A DNA stretch of 64,000 bases from Bos javanicus (taxonomy: Eukaryota > Chordata > Mammalia > Artiodactyla > Bovidae). Below, in pieces: positions 58,891 to 64,000 of the stretch. Location: positions 33,460,537 through 33,524,536 of the forward strand of contig NC_083868.1 in NCBI RefSeq assembly GCF_032452875.1. The letters run 5' to 3'. Both the position numbers and the translations under genes were made by a program. Position 1 is the stretch's first letter; every line of letters starts with the position of its first letter. A model generated the notes under the pieces. That model was given only the letters and a program-made list of their open reading frames with translations. It made no database searches and had not been told where the DNA came from.

Positions 58891-61800
58891 CAACTTATTA
58901 CAAAGAACATAGGGTGAGTTAAGATATATAGCTGCTAAAATGGATAATGTTAGTCTTCCCCACTGCTAGGTAGTGTGGAGAAGGAAGGATGCAGGAAGGG
59001 AGAGGGTGAGATCATAAATAGAATTTTCTCATTTTAATATTTTCTTCTATAAATTTCCCTTCAATTTTTAATGCCTATTACCATTTATGTGCTTTTATGC
59101 TAGCACTTAGCAAAAATGCTTGAGAAAGAAATAATCCATAGGATTAAAATTAATAAGCTATAGAAGATGCTTCCTAAACCTTCAGTTTACCTGGGGATGA
59201 GTTGGGACTACATTTTCATGTAATTTAATATTATTCACAGTCTATTTTTTATAATAACTTTGTATATGAGTTTAAGGTGTCCCTTAAAGAAAGAAACATC
59301 ATGCCTGTAGAATGCTGTAGAATACTGCACTTCACGGGTGCTCAGCAAAGTAGGCGATAGGGTTGGTGACTGTCATATTATCACATATTTATCTCCTTTC
59401 TTGAGTGGAGTCATGTCTTCTAATACCTGTGTTAGAAAGGACTTCCCAAGCAGTGCATTTTCAGTTTCTGGACCTTCTTAAATTCAGAAGAAAAGCAAAA
59501 GGAAGGTTATTTGTGGTTCTTTAATAGCTGACATTTTATATGCTTATCTTTTCTGAAATGTATTTTTAAAAATAATTTTCCCTTCAATTTAGGTGTTGGT
59601 TCCTTAGAATGTCTTACTAGAAAATCAGGTGTAATGATATCAGATTAATAGTATATTCTAATATGTGTCATTGCCATGCAAATAACTAAATAACTTTGTG
59701 TTAAACGGTACACCACAGAATGAATAGAATTCTTTGCCACTATGATCCAATCTATGTTTTTTGTCATTGATATGTCATTACATAGTGTTTAAATATGAAT
59801 AGCATGCATTGTTTTCATAACTTTCACTGTAGATATGTCTGAAATTGCTTTATTCAATTTTTAAATTAATATTTGAATCTATTTCCAAAATATTTCCAAA
59901 AATTCCAAGATATTTAGATTAGCCCCCCCCCAAAAAAAACACTCAACAGCTTTTTCTATTTAAATGTTTAAGAAAATGTAGAAATCCTGAGTATGTCCAT
60001 TAAAAACATGACTTTGCATAGCTAGAGGTTTCAATATGTTGTCTAAGAAAATGAACAGTATATACACTAAGAATTAAAATAGATAATTGATGAGGTTTCC
60101 ATACATATTCTCTCCCATCTTGAACACTTTTAATTTTTGACATGTTAATATACATAAATTGAAATTTATATGTTTTTTCATTAACCATCTCTGGCATTTT
60201 TCATACCTGTATCCCAAAGTTTAGACTATTAAATTGGATGCTGTATGAAATAAAATTATAGTATATTGTTAGTAAATTGATAAGTAGAATGCTATACAAG
60301 TATGGCAATATTTTCTTTCATATCACTCCAGTTTATCTGTGTGACTGAGTCTGACAAAGCTTGCCATAATTGCTATGGAAATATTTCAACTTTTTCCCTC
60401 AACATCTGTAAAATACAACTATATGTACTTACTGTCATAATCATTGAGTATAGATATTGAGAATCAAAGGCTAGACTTTAATAAATGTTTTCATTTAAAG
60501 CAGCATTTTATAGGACTATTAATCATCGAAATCTAAGAAATTAATATTAATATTGAATAATTGCAAAAATATGGAATTCAGATTTTAAAATGCATTAAAA
60601 TGATCACTTATGAAAAATAATGTTCTTCTGTAGCTTTACACAATTCCTATAATCAAGTTTTGGAGTTTCTTTTGTTTTAATGTTTGTATAAAATTTTTAT
60701 GTGTGTTTATAGTACTTTTCTCATAATATTAACTGTACATTACTGAAGGGATTCCTTAGCATGACACTGTTGGAACTCAGATTTGGAAGAGCACAAAAGA
60801 GCTGTAATTGTTGCCAGTCAGCAGAATGTGTTTTCAAAACAAGGATAACATTTTATTTTTCTTTCTCCCCAGTTCCGCAGTAGTGTAAGTGTTAAAGCCT
60901 GAGAGGTTTAGAAAGCTGCAGTGAATGTGTTAAGACTGTTAATGAAGCTTCTGAATCTAAGGACAAAATTAGCTCTCACACCCACACTGCGCAAAGTACA
61001 GCAACTGTCTGATAGAATTGCATCATGACTTTTACCTGGGGACACGGGTATTATATTCAGCTGAATTGATGAAATTGGGAAGACAGATGTGCCCAAAGGA
61101 CATTTTAAGAAGCTTGTACCTACATAAATTGCTTGTGAAAAATCTCTAAAATTTGAATAAGAAACCAATGTAAAATGCTTTCTGCCTGTAAACTTCAGGT
61201 CATACGATATATATTACCTAGCATTCCCTTTACGGAGAGAGAACATTTGACTTTCTCTTTGTATCAAATAATGTATATAATGTCAAGTGCAATAAATGTC
61301 TTTTTTTTTTCTTATTTTAAAGATAAGTACTTAGGAACAAGAATTTAATGATGGCTGCTAATATGTGTATGTTGTTTGCTTAAAAACATGAAATTCAGGT
61401 TTTCATTGCAATGTGACTGGTATTTAAATAATTTGGATAATGTAACTATTTAGTAAATAGAATCACAAAGTAAAAACAGCAATGTCAATGAACACCCCCC
61501 AAAACAAAAACATTACTAAAAACTTTAATCTAAGTCCTTTGACAGTGAGACCTGTATCTCAATCCCAGTGCCCATCTCTTTTAAATCTTAGAGATACAGA
61601 CTTTTACAAATGATGCTATTTCATTCCATTTTTAAGACATATATTTTAAGGGAAAATTTCCTCACAACTCCATCCTATAAAGCCTTGATTGTTTTAGGAA
61701 GTTGGCAGATATTTAGATTTGCTTTAGGTTTGCTTTTCCAAGAAATGTAGGAAATAGATATCCAAATCCTAGAAAATTATGATTGTTAGCAGTGAAAGGA

Positions 61801-61922
61801 ACATATGTAAAGAGTACCTTACACCTTTGTATATGATCTTGAAATACTAGATGCTTATGTAATTGTTTTTAGAAATTTCAAATAGGAAATCACAATTACA
61901 AAGAAAATCCTTTCAGTGTATT

Positions 61923-61942
61923 AGAAATTTCTAGAATTTTCT
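61923..61942. promoter_or_regulatory. Four-unit heat-shock-element-like motif
   Basis: Four perfectly spaced alternating units GAA-nn-TTC-nn-GAA-nn-TTC occupy 61924-61941, the binding pattern of heat-shock factor trimers. A further two-unit GAAATTTC lies about 50 bp upstream (61872-61879). There is no promoter or gene visible here, so function is not shown. Confidence 0.4.
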
Positions 61943-62123
61943 AAGAATGAGATTATGTTTATATAACTGTGTAAAAAATTATCTTGTAAAAATGTTAATA
62001 CAATGACATTTAAGATACTAAAACCATCTGATACTGACAGGACAGATTCCTCTTCTAACATACACTTATTGATATTAGGAATAAATGGGGTCACCTTTGA
62101 AATTCTTAAAACTAATAGTCCTG

Positions 62124-62138
62124 TCCACAAGAGGGCAT
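62124..62138 (+). promoter_or_regulatory. CTCF-type motif
   Basis: CCACAAGAGGGCA at 62125-62137 matches the conserved core of the CTCF site (CCAC-n-AG-R-GGGC). It lies in unique sequence, not inside a SINE. Orientation is plus. Binding cannot be judged from sequence alone. Confidence 0.45.
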
Positions 62139-62633
62139 GGGTTTCCATAGGAAAAGAACAGCATAAGAAGGAGAGAAAATAAATGGTTTTAATACTGAAC
62201 TTTCTTTTGACTGACCATATTCTTAACTTTGTTTTTTTTAATATACTTTCTTCCTAATTATACTAAGTCCTTGAAGGACATAGGCTTTTACATATAACTA
62301 TTTGTTCCCATAGTGAAAAACAATACCTTTATTCAAGATAGGTGAATAATAATTATTTGCCACTGAAGATAATAATGGTTTTGAAGTAATAAACATTATT
62401 ATAGCTATTGAAAGACAATTTACTAGAGCAATTAACAGTTTACAAAATTGACTTTTTACCTCTATCATTTATTTGTCTCCACAAATAGTGGTGTTCCCTA
62501 CTTTTACTTTATATTTTAAACATTTTTCCCCTTCAGGTTTGCAGCAGTAAGTGAATTACTCATGCAAAATGAATTTTTTTAATGATTTATCTACTAGAGA
62601 ATACTTTTCCCTTAGTCCTAAAAAGAAGATATT

Positions 62634-62755
62634 AAAGTGTTAGTCACTCGGTTGTGTCTGACTCTTTTTGACCCCAGGGGCTGTAACCCTCCAGGTTCCT
62701 CTGTCCATGGGAACCAGGCAAGAATACTGAAGTTGGTTGCCAATTCCTTCTCCAG
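62634..62755 (-). mobile_element. Bov-A-type SINE fragment
   Basis: One Bov-A unit in minus orientation ('gtgttagtcactcggttgtg' to 'caattccttctccag') with about 7 bp missing within the 'catgggattttccagg' segment. A short AGATATT lies on both sides (62627-62633 and 62754-62760) and may be the target duplication. Confidence 0.9.
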
Positions 62756-64000
62756 ATATTTTATTAAATCTCTTGTTAAATAGCTCATCATGAGATTATT
62801 TCATTTTCTTCTTACATCAGTGGCTTATCCATATTTGGAATTTAAAATAATTTATCTGAAAGGGAAAAAATTCCCAACTTTTCTTTTCCTTCTGATTTTA
62901 CCAAATAAAACAAAACAAAACAAAACTTAACCTTGATATGTGTGAACTACCTAGCCAGAGATCCTGTAATACATTTTTATATGTACAGACAGACATTAAT
63001 AGAGAATTAATAGAAGCAATTTCTTGCCAAATTTCAGAATTAGTAAATAGGACTTGTGAAAGTAACTAATCCTGAAGGATTATGTAGCTAATTATAGAAG
63101 AAATAGTAATTTGATAGTCAATTCAGTAATTAAAGTCACCAGTTATCAACAATTATGTTTATTAAATCTGTACATTATTAAATCTAAATTGCAAAACAGA
63201 ATAATATTAAAAATATAAACCTTTTCAAAGTCAGGATATTGGCAATGCAGTACATAAATTTTATCACCATCATGTAAATGAGATAGTTAATTTCTAATAT
63301 TTTTTAGATCTTTTGTATCTTTTCTTGGGAATTCACAACTCATCCACTGAAGTTTTAGTTTATTCAAGTTTAAGCAATTTAATTAATCCTATTTCTTAGA
63401 ACTTAGAACTTTCTTAGAACACTTCAAGTAAACAAATCCAACAAATAAAAACACATACTAGCAAGCTTCTTTATTTTCTAAAATGTAGGTACTACTTTTA
63501 GAAAACAAATTTATTTTAACAGGATCCAGCAATGGATGTACTATCACTCAACATGACAGAATCTGCTTCTCAATCTTAACCAACACATTATATAGAGCTT
63601 CATGCCTAAGATCTCCAGAGAAACAGGCCAAAAGCTCAGAAATTAATGCTAGAAAGAAAATCCCAAATTTCCTCCTATTATAATTTCTGAGATGAATTGT
63701 CCAAAGGTCGTTCAAAGTATTTTTGTTCTATCAAAGGGATATACCCAAGACTTACAACCACACATTTCCACAGTAATTACCCAAATATATAATCAGAATT
63801 TTTAAATTTAAACAAAATAATTTAATTAAATAATTTTATTCTTTGTTTTCTGATTATTGCTTTAAATACATCCTATTTAATTGAAAGCCTTATTAAATAA
63901 TTGATTTGTGAGTAATATAGATAAAAACAATTTCTCTATGACCACTAATCAAATAAACAGATTTTTGAGCATGTCTTTCACATGAAGGAAATGATAATCT
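62756..64000. other. Unique AT-rich DNA
   Basis: An (AAAAC)n-like run lies near 62905-62926. No gene, RNA or mobile element is recognised to the window end. Confidence 0.55.

Larger units (their letters stand above)
58891..62633. other. Long unique AT-rich stretch
   Basis: No mobile element is recognised over 3.7 kb, the longest repeat-free run in the window. The block 60760-61200 is less AT-rich and starts with a splice-acceptor-like pyrimidine tract (60850-60873), but has no coding frame. HSE-like and CTCF-like motifs are listed separately. Confidence 0.55.

Noticed and set aside
60908..61168. 86-codon minus frame
   Set aside because: No recognisable protein content. The block is better treated as a possible non-coding conserved element.
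1..64000. CRISPR array, operons, prokaryotic features, retroviral LTRs or gag/pol/env remnants
   Set aside because: No regularly spaced repeats with unique spacers, no bacterial gene organisation and no paired LTRs or retroviral protein motifs were seen; reverse transcriptase sequences here are of RTE, L1 and L2 LINE type.

Overview
This window looks like AT-rich intergenic or intronic DNA from a pecoran ruminant, most likely a bovid such as cattle, bison, buffalo, sheep or goat. The evidence is its repeat content: several BovB (RTE-clade) LINE copies, many Bov-A2, Bov-tA and CHR-type tRNA-derived SINEs, ruminant L1 3' ends, and an older layer of MIR, L2 and one Tigger-like DNA transposon that is general to mammals. 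I found no protein-coding gene, no RNA gene and no recognisable endogenous retrovirus. The longer open frames are remnants of LINE proteins, antisense readings of SINEs and LINEs, or chance frames in AT-rich DNA.

Layout. 1-4012: mostly unique sequence with two SINEs, a MIR tail and an L2 tail. 4013-9966: a BovB-rich block. It holds BovB-1 (minus, with a nested Bov-A2), a ~255-bp unique/SINE segment, BovB-2 (minus, interrupted by a second copy of that same segment), then a Bov-tA and a third BovB tail. 9967-20222: mainly unique sequence with scattered SINEs, MIR and L2, and a 40-bp-arm inverted repeat at 18621-18751. 20223-23804: L1 tail, two Bov-A2 in tandem, Tigger-like element, MIR, CHR-1 and CHR-2. 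23805-27184: largely unique. 27185-31716: a dense nest holding an L2 split by a SINE, a twin-primed L1 split by an inverted SINE pair, and a young-looking 5'-truncated L1 with a 15-bp target-site duplication. 35357-40880: BovB-3 (plus) next to a very long L2 (about 2.5 kb, minus), then a SINE, a MIR and an L2 tail. 40881-64000: mostly unique AT-rich DNA with sparse SINEs, a second L2 body at 49300-50260, MIRs, and near the end a perfect four-unit heat-shock-type motif and a good CTCF-type motif.

How the parts relate. BovB and L1 encode the reverse transcriptases that moved the non-coding SINEs. Bov-tA and Bov-A2 share their 3' sequence with the BovB 3' end, seen here directly because both tails carry the same sequence. 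None of the LINE copies here can be active: they are 5' truncated, frameshifted, carry stops, or have a changed YADD reverse-transcriptase motif. The most unusual event is the copy of 6901-7155 pasted into BovB-2 without poly-A or target-site duplication, which fits template-switch repair better than retrotransposition. I did not find a new gene system.
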